Shown here piece by piece: positions 1 to 7,970 of a stretch of DNA of 30,679 nt. The DNA lies in contig JAEDJF010000005.1 in the NCBI GenBank assembly GCA_016296485.1, forward strand, positions 1-30,679, in the 5' to 3' direction. The first letter of the stretch is position 1, and each line of letters opens with the position of its first letter. A program made the position numbers and the translations under genes. A model generated the notes under the pieces. It had not been told where the DNA came from. It did no database searches and saw only the letters and a program-made list of their open reading frames with translations. The stretch comes from Oscillospiraceae bacterium (GTDB lineage: Bacteria; Bacillota; Clostridia; Oscillospirales; Ruminococcaceae).

Positions 1-47
1 CCTATCCAGCTTGGAAGGCTGGCATTCTACCAATGAATTACATCCGC
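1..47 (-). tRNA. tRNA-Gly (anticodon TCC), 3' part outside window
   Basis: Read on the minus strand, the gene starts at position 47 with GCGGATGTAATTC, followed by a D-arm and an anticodon arm whose loop is CTTCCAA between CAGC and GCTG pairs. This gives anticodon TCC and hence glycine. The variable loop, T arm and acceptor 3' strand lie beyond the left edge. A consensus promoter sits directly upstream at 62-90. Confidence 0.9.
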
Positions 48-61
48 ATAATGCAAAAGAT

Positions 62-90
62 ATTATAACAAAGGAATGTACGTTTGTCAA
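62..90 (-). promoter_or_regulatory. sigma-A-type promoter of tRNA-Gly
   Basis: Minus-strand TTGACA at 90-85, a 17-bp spacer and TATAAT at 67-62, both perfect consensus boxes. The expected transcription start near 55 lies only a few bases before the mature tRNA 5' end at 47. Confidence 0.9.
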
Positions 91-124
91 TAAAAAATCG
101 CGGATATTCTTATAAAATTTTTAG

Positions 125-153
125 TTGTCTATATCGCTGAAAAGTAATATAAT
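125..153 (+). promoter_or_regulatory. promoter of the lipoprotein-alr-rimI operon
   Basis: TTGTCT at 125-130, a 17-bp spacer and TATAAT at 148-153. This rules out translation starting at 125, because that TTG is the -35 box. It leaves a leader of roughly 95 nt before the TTG start at 257. Confidence 0.75.
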
Positions 154-256
154 TACTATATATACTGTTTCGGCAAGAACAATTTACAGGCAGTTCATAA
201 AACCCGAAGCGAAAAAAGCTATAATTATAAATTGTGAAAGGAGGCGCGTTCAGAAA

Positions 257-787
257 TTGAAAAATCCGAAACTTAAAATCAGCGCCCTTATCCTTGCGCT
301 CCTGCTCGTTTTCTGCGGCTGCAGCACCGCCGGGGAGGAAGACGGCGAAGAGATAATTACCGACTTCAGCTACGATATGCTTGACCTTTCGACTCTCGTT
401 GACAAAATTTACGCGGGGGCGGAAATAAGCGACCTCACCTTTCTGAGCGTCGAGGTTGTTGACGATTACCAGACCTTGAGCGAACAGTATTACCTCGACC
501 TTAGCAAGGTCATCGACTACGAAATCCGCTCCGCCGAAGGAAAATACGGCGTCGCGGACGTGGCGATTCTCCGGGTGGAGGAGGGAGCCGCCGACGAAAT
601 AATGGCGTCCCTTGAAAACCGCCGGGACGACAGGATAAACGAATTTTCGAGATACGACGTTTACGACTCCTATGAAATTGCCCTTAACGCGACTATCTAC
701 CAGGCAGACGAGCTGGTTGTAATGCTGATGCTCGACGAAAATTCCAAAGCCGCGGCAATGGAAACGATAGATTCCTTCCTGCCGTAA
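257..787 (+). CDS. DUF4358-like lipoprotein
   Basis: A 176-aa protein of unknown biochemical role. The N-terminus has two lysines, a hydrophobic stretch (ISALILALLLVF) and CGC, which reads as a lipoprotein signal with Cys22 (or Cys20) as the lipidated residue. The protein is therefore expected on the outer face of the membrane. The mature part is acidic, with the DLSTLVDKIY and Asp/Glu-rich pattern I associate with the DUF4358 lipoproteins of Clostridia; this family match is from memory. The TTG at 257 is chosen because AAAGGAGG lies at 237-244, 12 nt upstream, and because the open frame further 5' covers the promoter. It is first in an operon with a small membrane protein, alr and rimI. Confidence 0.7.
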   Translation: MKNPKLKISALILALLLVFCGCSTAGEEDGEEIITDFSYDMLDLSTLVDKIYAGAEISDLTFLSVEVVDDYQTLSEQYYLDLSKVIDYEIRSAEGKYGVADVAILRVEEGAADEIMASLENRRDDRINEFSRYDVYDSYEIALNATIYQADELVVMLMLDENSKAAAMETIDSFLP

Positions 788-803
788 AAAAGGAGAAATC
801 TCA

Positions 804-1028
804 ATGCTGAAGCTGATAAATTACTGGGAGGGTCTCTCGAGCAAAAAGAAAGCCCTCTTCTTTTTGGCGGCGGGAATGCTCTGCCTTTTCGGCTGCCTTG
901 CGCTTTTGCTTTGGACGGAAAGCGTTTTTTCAACGGTCCTGTTATATTTCTCCCTTGGGTTTAATATAATCGGTCTGTATATCCTTTTATGGGTAAAGGA
1001 CAGGAGGGACAAAAATGATAGAAAGTGA
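804..1028 (+). CDS. small two-helix membrane protein
   Basis: A 74-aa protein with two predicted membrane segments, about residues 16-34 (ALFFLAAGMLCLFGCLALLL) and 41-61, and a charged C-terminal tail (KDRRDKNDRK) that should face the cytoplasm. No family is recognised. It starts 16 nt after the lipoprotein stop behind AAGGAGA, and its 3' end overlaps the start of alr by 14 nt in another frame, which suggests translational coupling. The conserved-looking operon position suggests an envelope role, but this is inference. Confidence 0.7.
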   Translation: MLKLINYWEGLSSKKKALFFLAAGMLCLFGCLALLLWTESVFSTVLLYFSLGFNIIGLYILLWVKDRRDKNDRK

Positions 1029-2220
1029 AGTTCTCCGCCGCACCTGGGCGGACATCTCCCTTGACGCGATAGAGTATAACTTCAAAAAAATAAAAACCCA
1101 CGTGGGCTCCGCCATGGTGATGGCTGTGGTAAAGGCCGACGCCTACGGTCACGGCGACCGGATGACCGCCCCCTTTCTTGAGGAGGCGGGAGCCGACTGG
1201 TTCGGGGTCTCGAACCTCGGCGAAGCCCTCGGAATCCGCGAAAGCGGCGTAACGAAGCCGATTCTCATTTTCGGCAACACCCCGTCGCAGTGCGTTTCTG
1301 AGCTTGCGAAGTGGAACGTGACCCAGGCGGCGTACTCCTACGAGTACGCGAAAAAGCTCTCGGACGAGGCGGTAAGGCTCGGCGTCACCGTTGACGTCCA
1401 CCTCAAGTTCGACACCGGCATGGGGCGGCTGGGCTTCGTCTGCTCCGAGGACAATTTTGACCTTGCCATAGACGAGGCGGAAAAGACCGCCAGACTTCCG
1501 GGGCTTCGGGTGACCGGCTCTTTCACCCATTTCGCCTCCGCCGACGAGCCGGACGAGGACGGCGTAGCCTACACAAAAATGCAGTTCAGCCGCTTTTGCC
1601 GCGCCTGTGACGCGCTTAAGGCGAGGGGCGTTGACGTGGGAATACGTCACTGCTGCAACAGCGCGGCGGTGCTCTGTTTCCCCGAAATGCACCTCGATAT
1701 GGTGCGCCCGGGAATAATCCTCTATGGGCTCTATCCCGCCGCCCAGGAGGAGATAACCTGCCGAATGAAGCTCAAACCCGCTATGGAGCTTCGCACCGTG
1801 GTAAGCCTTGTCAAAGACTACGAAAAGGGCGGCTGCATAAGCTACGGGCGGCGCTTCACGGCGCCGGAGGATATGAAAATAGCCTCCACCGCCATCGGCT
1901 ACGCCGACGGCTACCATCGGCTTCTCACCAACAGGGGAAGAATGATAGTCCGGGGAAAATACGCCCCGGTGGTCGGGAGCGTCTGTATGGACCAGACGAT
2001 GCTCGACGTCACCGGAATACCAAACGTTGCCGAGGGCGACGTTGTGACCGTTTTTGGTCGGGACGGCGACGCCGTCGTCTCCGCGGACGAGGTGGCGGCT
2101 CTTGCGGGAACCATAAACTACGAGGTTATCTGCGCCCTTGCAAGGCGGGTGCCGCGCTGCTACTACCTCCGTGGGGAGAATATACATAATTTTGACTACG
2201 CAAGGTGGAAAGAGAAATGA
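1015..2220 (+). CDS. alr: alanine racemase
   Basis: Alanine racemase, the PLP enzyme that interconverts L- and D-alanine and supplies D-alanine for peptidoglycan. The 401 aa are typical in length. The PLP lysine is in VVKADAYGHG (Lys40) and the second catalytic base is the tyrosine of ISYGRRF (Tyr277). The conserved substrate-loop segment is GSVCMDQTMLDV, and the C-terminal EVICALARRVPRCY completes the family pattern. The N-terminal barrel begins with the usual TWADISLDAIEYN. The ATG follows GGAGGG closely. It overlaps the upstream small gene by 14 nt and ends in an ATGA overlap with rimI. Confidence 0.97.
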   Translation: MIESEVLRRTWADISLDAIEYNFKKIKTHVGSAMVMAVVKADAYGHGDRMTAPFLEEAGADWFGVSNLGEALGIRESGVTKPILIFGNTPSQCVSELAKWNVTQAAYSYEYAKKLSDEAVRLGVTVDVHLKFDTGMGRLGFVCSEDNFDLAIDEAEKTARLPGLRVTGSFTHFASADEPDEDGVAYTKMQFSRFCRACDALKARGVDVGIRHCCNSAAVLCFPEMHLDMVRPGIILYGLYPAAQEEITCRMKLKPAMELRTVVSLVKDYEKGGCISYGRRFTAPEDMKIASTAIGYADGYHRLLTNRGRMIVRGKYAPVVGSVCMDQTMLDVTGIPNVAEGDVVTVFGRDGDAVVSADEVAALAGTINYEVICALARRVPRCYYLRGENIHNFDYARWKEK

Positions 2221-2705
2221 ATTTTGAAATCCTCCGCCTTTGTGAAAAGGACGCCGCCGCCGCGGCGGAAATCGAAAAGCTCTGCTTTTCCCACCCCTGG
2301 AGCGAAGCGACGATGGCGTCAGAGATGAAAAATCCCTATTCGGACTTTTTCGGCGCTTTTTGCGGCGGGGAGCTGGCGGGCTACGTGGGAGGAAGAACCG
2401 TAGCCGGCGAAACGGAGATTTTTAACGTCGCCGTCGCGCCTAAGTTCCGCCGAAACGGCGTCGGAAAGAGCCTTCTTGAAAAATTCATCGCCGCCGTCCG
2501 AGAAAAGGAAAGCGCCGTTATTTTTCTTGAGGTTAGGGCGAGCAACCTTCCGGCAATAGGGCTTTATGAAAAAGAGGGGTTCGTCTTTTGCGGAATCCGC
2601 AAGGACTATTACGACGACCCGAAGGAAAACGCCCTTTTGATGCGCCTCGCCTTCGACGGGACCCAGGAGACCGAGGACCCCATCGAATGCTGGGACGAAG
2701 AATAA
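2217..2705 (+). CDS. rimI: ribosomal protein S18-alanine N-acetyltransferase
   Basis: GNAT-family acetyltransferase that modifies the N-terminal alanine of ribosomal protein S18. The acetyl-CoA loop is RRNGVGKSLL, and the C-terminal part EVRASNLPAIGLYEKEGF, then IRKDYY and ENALLMRL, is the standard RimI signature. The ATG at 2217 is preferred over an in-frame GTG at 2205 because that GTG is part of the likely ribosome binding site AAGGTGG (2202-2208). The start forms an ATGA overlap with the stop of alr, so translation is probably coupled. It is the last gene before a strong terminator. In many Firmicutes rimI sits with tsaB/tsaD; here it follows alr. Confidence 0.92.
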   Translation: MNFEILRLCEKDAAAAAEIEKLCFSHPWSEATMASEMKNPYSDFFGAFCGGELAGYVGGRTVAGETEIFNVAVAPKFRRNGVGKSLLEKFIAAVREKESAVIFLEVRASNLPAIGLYEKEGFVFCGIRKDYYDDPKENALLMRLAFDGTQETEDPIECWDEE

Positions 2706-2716
2706 CGAAATAAAAA

Positions 2717-2740
2717 GCGCCGCATAGCGGCGCTTTTTTT
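2717..2740 (+). terminator. Rho-independent terminator after rimI
   Basis: GCGCCGC at 2717-2723, loop ATA, GCGGCGC at 2727-2733, then seven T. It lies 11 nt after the rimI stop. Confidence 0.93.
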
Positions 2741-2790
2741 CAATGAGCACGGAGCAAAAGCCGCCCGTGCTCAAAAAAGGTTCGAAAAAA

Positions 2791-2813
2791 GCGCCCCGGA
2801 GGGGCGCTTTTTT
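2791..2813 (-). terminator. terminator of the abrB-like gene (bidirectional)
   Basis: GCGCCCC at 2791-2797, loop GGA and GGGGCGC at 2801-2807. A-run on one side and T-run on the other make it usable in both directions; for the minus-strand gene ending at 2827 it is the nearest stop. A further hairpin (GAGCACGG 2745-2752 with CCGTGCTC 2765-2772, 12-nt loop) lies between the two convergent terminators, with no T-run on the plus strand. Confidence 0.88.
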
Positions 2814-2826
2814 GGTTCGGGTTAAA

Positions 2827-3066
2827 TCATTTCTGAAGCTCGCTGCGGCAGTGCTCACAGATGTTTTTGCCTCTGAAAACGGTTACGCCGTCCGCGCTTC
2901 CGCAGAAGATGCAGGCGGGCTCGTATTTTTTGAGCATCACCATATTGTCATCAACATAAATTTCAAGCGCGTCTTTTTCTTCAATACCGAGGGTTCTTCT
3001 AAGTTCGATAGGAAGGACGATTCGGCCGAGCTCATCAACTTTTCTTACGATACCGGTGGATTTCAT
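2827..3066 (-). CDS. AbrB/SpoVT-family regulator with C-terminal zinc ribbon
   Basis: A 79-aa DNA-binding protein. Residues 1-46 form the swapped-hairpin AbrB fold: STGIVRKVDELGRIVLPIEL then RRTLGI, a near-exact family signature. Residues 52-73 add a CxxC...CxxC pair (Cys52, Cys55, Cys70, Cys73), which should bind zinc. This AbrB-plus-zinc-ribbon form is common in Clostridia, where such proteins act as transition-state or sporulation regulators. The target genes are not visible here. The start follows GGGAGGAG, and a near-consensus promoter lies at 3113-3141, leaving a leader of about 40 nt. Confidence 0.92.
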   Translation of the reverse strand: MKSTGIVRKVDELGRIVLPIELRRTLGIEEKDALEIYVDDNMVMLKKYEPACIFCGSADGVTVFRGKNICEHCRSELQK

Positions 3067-3112
3067 ATTTACACTCCTCCCAAAAATTGCCTATTACAGA
3101 AACTGCACTTAA

Positions 3113-3141
3113 AATATATATGTTTTATCGCAATTTGTCAA
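3113..3141 (-). promoter_or_regulatory. promoter of the abrB-like gene
   Basis: Minus-strand TTGACA at 3141-3136, a 17-bp spacer and TATATT at 3118-3113. Confidence 0.85.
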
Positions 3142-3361
3142 GATATTTTCTGTAAATTTACAAAAAATGTTATGAAAAGTCATTATGCATTCAAATTCTT
3201 GGAAGTAAGCCACAAAAAGTGACACAAAATATTGTAAGATAGACACAAATTTCTCATAAATTAAAGAGCTTATAGAAATCCATATGGACATATGAATATC
3301 ACAATAAATTCGCGGAAAAAGCGCCTTTTTCGGCGGAGCGAAGCCAATCTTAAAAGCAAAA
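3142..3361. other. AT-rich intergenic stretch
   Basis: No gene is supported. The stretch holds two CATATG hexamers two bases apart near 3281-3294, the repeated word GACACAAA around 3222 and 3242, and a near-palindrome around 3314-3334 (GCGGAAAAAGCGCC...TTTTTCGGC) followed by no T-run. A 60-residue minus-strand open frame here is compositionally biased and overlaps the abrB promoter. Confidence 0.6.
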
Positions 3362-3394
3362 AAGTGGTAAAAGCCAAAAAAGCCTTTACCACTT
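3362..3394 (-). terminator. terminator after the DUF975-like gene
   Basis: Plus-strand AAGTGGTAAA at 3362-3371 pairs with TTTACCACTT at 3385-3394. On the minus strand the hairpin follows the gene ending at 3417 and is followed by TTTTTT-like sequence. Confidence 0.8.
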
Positions 3395-3416
3395 AAAGCC
3401 GAAAACTTTCGACGGA

Positions 3417-4259
3417 TTATTCCGTTTCATCCTCGGGCTCGGGTCCGGTTATGGGAGTTTCAACCGGCGCGTGCTCAAGCTTTGAAATAAGATATTTTGC
3501 GTAAATCGCGGAGGATACGGAGTAGTACGGAACGAACCAGAGCACCGGGAGCACGAGAAGATTGAGCAGCCACCAGCCCACGAAGGAGGCCTTGAAGCCG
3601 GCAATATGCACTCTCATTCCCTTCGTCGCCCTGACCGAGAGCTTAAAGGATTCGTGGACCTTTCTTCCGCTGACGAAATAGTAGCTTGCGGCGTGCCAGC
3701 GCTGGGCGTAAATGAATGCCAGGGCAAGGCAGAGCAACATCAGCGCTATTCCAACACAGCAGGCGGAGATTTTCAGAAGGTGCACAGTGCGGCTTTCCGG
3801 GACGATATAGTTTTCCGCAAGGTAGAACAAAACTCCCCCCGGAACGAGGGCAACTGCGGCGCAAAAGGCGTGCCGAAGCGAAAAAGCAACTGTAAAGACA
3901 ATAGACTTTACAAAGGATTTAAAGGAGGAAAACATATCGAAAACCGCCGAAACGCTTTCCTCCCGCCCTTCGGCGAAGGCAAAGTGGAGCTTTGCGAAGC
4001 CGAGGGCAAGCGCCGGCATCAAGAGAAAATACGTGAGGGCGGCGCCGCCGGTTATTATAATCGCCGTAAGACTCGCGTTGGAAAGGGCGAGGAAATCGAA
4101 AGCCACGGCGTCCTCGGAAAAGACGAAAAGAAAGACCGATTCCGCAAGGGCGACCGAAAGATAGGCGCCGAAAATAATCATCGCCGCCGCGACGGATTTT
4201 CCCCAGCAGCCGCGCAGGGCGCGGCGGGCGTCGCTTTTAATTATTCTATGAAGTTCCAT
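3417..4259 (-). CDS. DUF975-like integral membrane protein
   Basis: A 280-aa membrane protein with about six hydrophobic segments (roughly residues 22-46, 63-85, 110-140, 160-185 and 222-250). The C-terminal GWWLLNLLVLPVLWFVPYYS followed by AIYAKYLI is the pattern I recognise from the DUF975 family, whose function is unknown. The N-terminus (DARRALRGCWGKSV) also fits that family, where a short amphipathic segment precedes the first helix. Its start lies inside the histidine phosphatase gene (19-nt overlap), so the two are co-transcribed and probably translationally coupled. A terminator follows at 3362-3394. Confidence 0.72.
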   Translation of the reverse strand: MELHRIIKSDARRALRGCWGKSVAAAMIIFGAYLSVALAESVFLFVFSEDAVAFDFLALSNASLTAIIITGGAALTYFLLMPALALGFAKLHFAFAEGREESVSAVFDMFSSFKSFVKSIVFTVAFSLRHAFCAAVALVPGGVLFYLAENYIVPESRTVHLLKISACCVGIALMLLCLALAFIYAQRWHAASYYFVSGRKVHESFKLSVRATKGMRVHIAGFKASFVGWWLLNLLVLPVLWFVPYYSVSSAIYAKYLISKLEHAPVETPITGPEPEDETE

Positions 4260-4912
4260 TCCCGGTCCTCCTCGCTGAGCTCCTCCTCGGGATATTTTTC
4301 TTCGTCAAAGGGCTGGCGCCCGATTATCTCGAAACAGCCGTCGTGCATCCACATCTGGACGGAGGTGCGGACGGTGTAGCCCCGCCCCCGGTCCGTCGCC
4401 CAGGCGGACATCTCCTGCCTCGGGTAGCCGCACATGGCGAAAAGCCCCATTATCACGGTGCCGTGGGTCACGACGGCAACGTCCGTGAGCTGGTTTTTAG
4501 ACATATCGTGGAGAATATCGTCAAAGGCGCAGGAGATGCGGTTTCCGAAATCCTCGGAGGTTTCGCCGCCGGGGGGCGGGTTTTTGCCCTCAATCCAGCC
4601 GATGAATTTCTCGTCGTTTTTTACCTCGGAAAAGGGCTTTCCCTCGAACTCGCCGAGGTCGCAGTCCCGAAGCTCGTCCATTGTTTCAACCGGCGTGTCC
4701 GGGAAGAGGACATCCGCCGTCTGGGTGCAGCGGAGAAGGGGGCTGGAATAGACTTTCTGGGCAAAGGGGTACTGGTAGGTATCCATAAGGTCCCGAAGCT
4801 CCCGGACGCCCTCGGGCGTCAAGGCGGGGTCGCTTCCGCCGCCGAGACAGAGGACCTTGTCCGGGTCCTCCGCAAGACCGTGGCGTATAAAATGTATTCT
4901 GAAAGTTTTCAT
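4241..4912 (-). CDS. histidine phosphatase family protein (phosphoglycerate mutase-like)
   Basis: A 223-aa enzyme of the histidine phosphatase superfamily. The phosphate-accepting motif is FIRHG (Arg10, His11, Gly12). Arg61 lies in SSPLLRCTQTA, the acidic residue is in DLGEFEG (about residues 86-91), and the second histidine is in VVTHG (His150). These are all the expected catalytic residues. The substrate cannot be told from sequence; relatives act on phosphoglycerate, cobalamin-precursor phosphates or other small phosphoesters. The acidic C-terminal tail (EEELSEEDRE) is unusual but looks like a natural extension. The start follows AAGGAGG. The gene is divergent from the XRE regulator at 4997. 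Confidence 0.88.
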   Translation of the reverse strand: MKTFRIHFIRHGLAEDPDKVLCLGGGSDPALTPEGVRELRDLMDTYQYPFAQKVYSSPLLRCTQTADVLFPDTPVETMDELRDCDLGEFEGKPFSEVKNDEKFIGWIEGKNPPPGGETSEDFGNRISCAFDDILHDMSKNQLTDVAVVTHGTVIMGLFAMCGYPRQEMSAWATDRGRGYTVRTSVQMWMHDGCFEIIGRQPFDEEKYPEEELSEEDREWNFIE

Positions 4913-4930
4913 ATTTCCTCCTTAAAACAC

Positions 4931-4959
4931 TTTACAAATGGTATGAAAAAATATATAAT
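4931..4959 (+). promoter_or_regulatory. promoter of the XRE-family regulator
   Basis: TTTACA at 4931-4936, a 17-bp spacer and TATAAT at 4954-4959. The ATG is 37 nt beyond the -10 box. Confidence 0.85.
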
Positions 4960-4996
4960 ATACAAACAGTAATCGAAAAAAGGTGGATTTTAAGCT

Positions 4997-5668
4997 ATGA
5001 AGTCGGATTTCCCGAGGGTATTGTCGCTTTTGAGAAAAGAAAAAGGAATCAGCCAGAAAGAGGCCGCCGAAAAGCTCGGCGTGTCCCAGGCGCTGCTCTC
5101 CCACTACGAAAAGGGAATTCGCGAGTGCGGGCTCGACTTCCTTATCAGGGCGGCGGATTTCTATAACGTCTCGACGGATTATCTCCTTGGGCGAAGCGCC
5201 GACCCGGAGGGGCTGACAATAGCGGCGGAGGATATTCCCGAGCCGGATTCCGCAGGCAAGGAGAACGGTATGTCCTCGGCGGGGGTTCTCCCGGTGCTCA
5301 ACAAAAAGCTCATTGCAAATTCCCTCAATATCCTCTTTGACCTTCTGGCAAAGAGCGGGAGCCGCGACCTTACGAAATACGTTTCAAACTACCTTATGGG
5401 CGCGGTTTACCGTATGTTAAGAATTATATACGGTTTTTCGCCGAAAAACAATATGAATGCTTTCAGCGTAAAGGAACCGGGCGCCCTCGAAAGCGCCGAC
5501 GCCTTTATGAAGCAAAACGAGTTCAGGGCAAGGCGCCTTGCCAAAGACCAGTCCGTCAAGACCGAGGAGCTCACCCTCTCCACCGAAGGGCTTTCGCGGA
5601 GCTACCCGCTTTTCGCCTCGAGCCTTTTCAGCCTTATCAAAAACTGCGAGGACGGAATGGAGAAATAA
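4997..5668 (+). CDS. XRE-family helix-turn-helix transcriptional regulator
   Basis: A 223-aa regulator. Residues 6-66 are a Cro/CI-type helix-turn-helix: LLRKEKGISQKEAAEKLGVS, then QALLSHYEKG and ADFYNVSTDYLLGR. The rest (about 95-223) has no domain I can name and includes a helical stretch and a long polar segment. It may be a dimerisation or ligand-sensing part. The start is set by AAAGGTGG at 4979-4986. It is transcribed alone and ends at a strong terminator. It is divergent from the phosphatase/membrane gene pair, whose control region it may share, but no operator is obvious. Confidence 0.9.
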   Translation: MKSDFPRVLSLLRKEKGISQKEAAEKLGVSQALLSHYEKGIRECGLDFLIRAADFYNVSTDYLLGRSADPEGLTIAAEDIPEPDSAGKENGMSSAGVLPVLNKKLIANSLNILFDLLAKSGSRDLTKYVSNYLMGAVYRMLRIIYGFSPKNNMNAFSVKEPGALESADAFMKQNEFRARRLAKDQSVKTEELTLSTEGLSRSYPLFASSLFSLIKNCEDGMEK

Positions 5669-5747
5669 TTTGCTTTTCTTTATTTTACCACGCTTTCGGC
5701 GTGAATTAAACCGAATATTGTAAAAATTTAAGCAAGAAACGAAAAAA

Positions 5748-5770
5748 GCACCGCAGAGCGGTGCTTTTTT
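5748..5770 (+). terminator. terminator after the XRE regulator
   Basis: GCACCGC at 5748-5754, loop AGA, GCGGTGC at 5758-5764 and six T. A small CACGC/GCGTG hairpin precedes it near 5689-5703. Confidence 0.9.
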
Positions 5771-5799
5771 GTTTTTACACATTATTCATACCTTATTGA

Positions 5800-5829
5800 T
5801 TGACAATAGCGGTAAAATTGTATTATATT
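5800..5829 (+). promoter_or_regulatory. promoter of the lipoprotein/two-component operon
   Basis: Perfect TTGACA at 5800-5805, then TATATT at 5824-5829 with an 18-bp spacer. The short leader contains GGCG/CGCC pairs near 5848-5860 just before the ribosome binding site. Confidence 0.8.
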
Positions 5830-5878
5830 ATTTAATAGATAATTATAGGCGCAAGACGCCGAAGGGAGGTGTTCCGTT

Positions 5879-7216
5879 TTGAAAAAACTTGAAAGGCTGC
5901 TGCTTTTGCTTGCCGCCGGGGCGGTCTCTTTGGCTTTTTCCGGCTGTACCGCCTTTGAAACGGATACCGAGGCGCTGATGCAGCCCCCGAGCCTTACCGC
6001 CGAACAGGCGGAGCTCAACGCCGCCCTTACGGAGGTAATCGGCGAAAACTACCGCCTTCGCTACCCGTCGGACGGAACCTCCAACTCCGCTTTTATGTTC
6101 TACGACCTTGACGGAGACGAGACGGACGAGGCTCTTGCTTTCTACTCCATCGAGGACGAGAGCACGAGAATAAATATCCTAAAGCGCTACGGGGAAAAAT
6201 GGGTTTCGGTCTATGAGGCGGCGGGCGCCTACGGCGACGCGAAATCCGTCCGTTTTTCGGAAACGGGACCCGATGAGCGCACCCTCATAGTCCAGTGGGA
6301 GCAGGAAGTGAGCGTTTACCGCTTCGCGGATTCCCGCCTTGAAACGGTCTATTCCTCCTTCTGCGACGGAATCGAGATGGCGGACCTAAACGGCGACGGC
6401 TATAACGATATAATCCTCATCAACAGCTCCTACAGCGAGCGCCCCTTCGCGAAAATACTCTATTACGGCGAAAACGGCCTCACCATTACCGAAAACGTCG
6501 GCATTACCGCAGAGTACGGCGAAATCGTCTCGACGACTGTGGGTGAAATTTACGAAGGGAAAATCGGATTCTTTATAGATTCCCGGGTTTACGGAAGCAA
6601 CAATATATACCTTACGGAGATAATCACCCTTAACGGCGACACAGCCGCCCGTTCGACAATAGCGAACTATATCGCCTATGAGCCCGAAGAAGAGGAAGAG
6701 AGCATGGTCACCCTCGTTTCAAAGCTCGGACCCCGGGGCAACTACCTTCGGAACACCGCCGCCTACTGCGAGGACGTGGACGGGGACGGCATTGTCGAAA
6801 TGCCCGTGGAATTTCGCGAGGACGTGGCTTCCCAGGACAACGAAAAGCTCTACTACATCGAATATATGAAATATGACCCGGAGGCGGAGGATTCGAGAGC
6901 CGTTTGGTTCGGCTTCGTTGACCCGGAAAACGGCTACCGCTTCGAGCTTCCGAAGAGCTGGAGCGAGGAGGTTTCGATAGTCTATAACTTCTCATCCGGT
7001 GAATATTGCTTCATAAACGACGCCAACGGCGCGGAGGTGCTCCGACTGCGAGCCGCCCCCGCCGGGGAGTATCAGGACAGATACGAGGAAAATTACGTGC
7101 TCATCGGTCAGAGCGGAACCAAGACGTTTTACGCCCGGGTCTCCGCCCAAAAGGGCGATAGTTACTATCTTGAGCCGGAAAGCCTTGTCGAAAGGTTTTC
7201 CGCAACTAAAAGCTGA
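5879..7216 (+). CDS. lipoprotein with FG-GAP/VCBS-like acidic loops
   Basis: A 445-aa surface lipoprotein. The signal peptide (residues 1-22) ends in AFSGC with Cys23 as the lipidation site. The mature protein carries three acidic loops of the FG-GAP/VCBS type: DLDGDETDEALAF, DLNGDGYNDIILI and DVDGDGIVEMPVEF. These are typical calcium-binding turns of beta-propeller repeats. The start is TTG at 5879 behind AGGGAGGTG. It is immediately followed (18 nt) by a response regulator and then a sensor kinase, all downstream of one promoter. A plausible reading is that it is an extracellular accessory to the sensor, but nothing in the sequence proves contact. Confidence 0.85.
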   Translation: MKKLERLLLLLAAGAVSLAFSGCTAFETDTEALMQPPSLTAEQAELNAALTEVIGENYRLRYPSDGTSNSAFMFYDLDGDETDEALAFYSIEDESTRINILKRYGEKWVSVYEAAGAYGDAKSVRFSETGPDERTLIVQWEQEVSVYRFADSRLETVYSSFCDGIEMADLNGDGYNDIILINSSYSERPFAKILYYGENGLTITENVGITAEYGEIVSTTVGEIYEGKIGFFIDSRVYGSNNIYLTEIITLNGDTAARSTIANYIAYEPEEEEESMVTLVSKLGPRGNYLRNTAAYCEDVDGDGIVEMPVEFREDVASQDNEKLYYIEYMKYDPEAEDSRAVWFGFVDPENGYRFELPKSWSEEVSIVYNFSSGEYCFINDANGAEVLRLRAAPAGEYQDRYEENYVLIGQSGTKTFYARVSAQKGDSYYLEPESLVERFSATKS

Positions 7217-7233
7217 GACGGGAGGAACAGAAT

Positions 7234-7926
7234 ATGAAAAAAATACTGGTCTGTGAGGACGAGGACGCCATCCGCGAGTTTGAGACTATAACTCTTCGCC
7301 GCTCCGGTTACGAAGTGGTGGGCGCCGCCTGCGGCGAGGAAGCGCTCAAATATTTTGAGTCTGCGCCGAACGATTTCAGCGTGGTGCTTCTCGATATTAT
7401 GATGCCCGGAATCGACGGGCTTACCGTTTGCAAAAAAATCCGGGAACAGAACAGCCGGGTCGGAATAATAATGCTCTCCGCAAAAACCCAGGAGATGGAT
7501 AAGGTGAGCGGGCTGATGCTCGGTGCGGACGATTACGTTACGAAACCCTTTTCGCCCAGCGAGCTCACCGCAAGGGTGGACGCAATCTGCCGAAGGGTCG
7601 CCATAAACAGCGAGAGCGCCCATAACGACGTGCTCACTTCGGGACCTTTTACCCTCAACCTTCTCAGCCGCACCCTTACCAAAAACGGCGCGGTCATCGA
7701 CCTTACGCAGGTTGAGTTCCAGCTTATGGAGCTTTTTCTCAGCAACGAGGGAACGGCGCTCGAGCGCAAATATATCATCGTCAGAATCTGGGGCGAAAAC
7801 TATAACGGCGACGATAAGCTCGTTGACGTAAATATCCGCCGCCTGAGAATGAAGATAGAGGACGAACCCTCGAGCCCCGAGCATCTTCAGACTGTTTGGG
7901 GCTACGGCTATAAGTGGATGCCGTAA
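7234..7926 (+). CDS. OmpR/PhoB-type response regulator
   Basis: A 230-aa two-component response regulator. The receiver domain (1-120) has the acidic pair Asp9 (in CEDEDA), the phosphorylated Asp54 in LLDIMMPG, and Lys104 in YVTKPF. The winged-helix DNA-binding domain (about 132-230) shows the usual GPFTLNLLSRTLTKNG start, LTQVEFQLMELF and the recognition region VDVNIRRLRMKIE, ending in VWGYGYKW. It lies 18 nt after the lipoprotein and 44 nt before the kinase and is the cognate partner of the latter. The regulon is unknown. Confidence 0.96.
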   Translation: MKKILVCEDEDAIREFETITLRRSGYEVVGAACGEEALKYFESAPNDFSVVLLDIMMPGIDGLTVCKKIREQNSRVGIIMLSAKTQEMDKVSGLMLGADDYVTKPFSPSELTARVDAICRRVAINSESAHNDVLTSGPFTLNLLSRTLTKNGAVIDLTQVEFQLMELFLSNEGTALERKYIIVRIWGENYNGDDKLVDVNIRRLRMKIEDEPSSPEHLQTVWGYGYKWMP

Positions 7927-7970
7927 GGGTTTTTAAAAATATCGGGCTTTGAGAAAGGGGGACCGGGACC

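Noticed and set aside
125..256. N-terminal extension of the first lipoprotein frame
   Set aside because: Covers the -35 and -10 boxes and lacks a ribosome binding site; signal peptide begins at 257.
961..2187. 408-codon open frame opposite alr
   Set aside because: Antisense shadow: alr on the plus strand has the catalytic residues and promoter, and the minus reading has no family character.
3109..3291. 60-codon minus-strand frame upstream of abrB-like gene
   Set aside because: Overlaps the abrB promoter; AT-rich composition, no ribosome binding site and no relative recognised.
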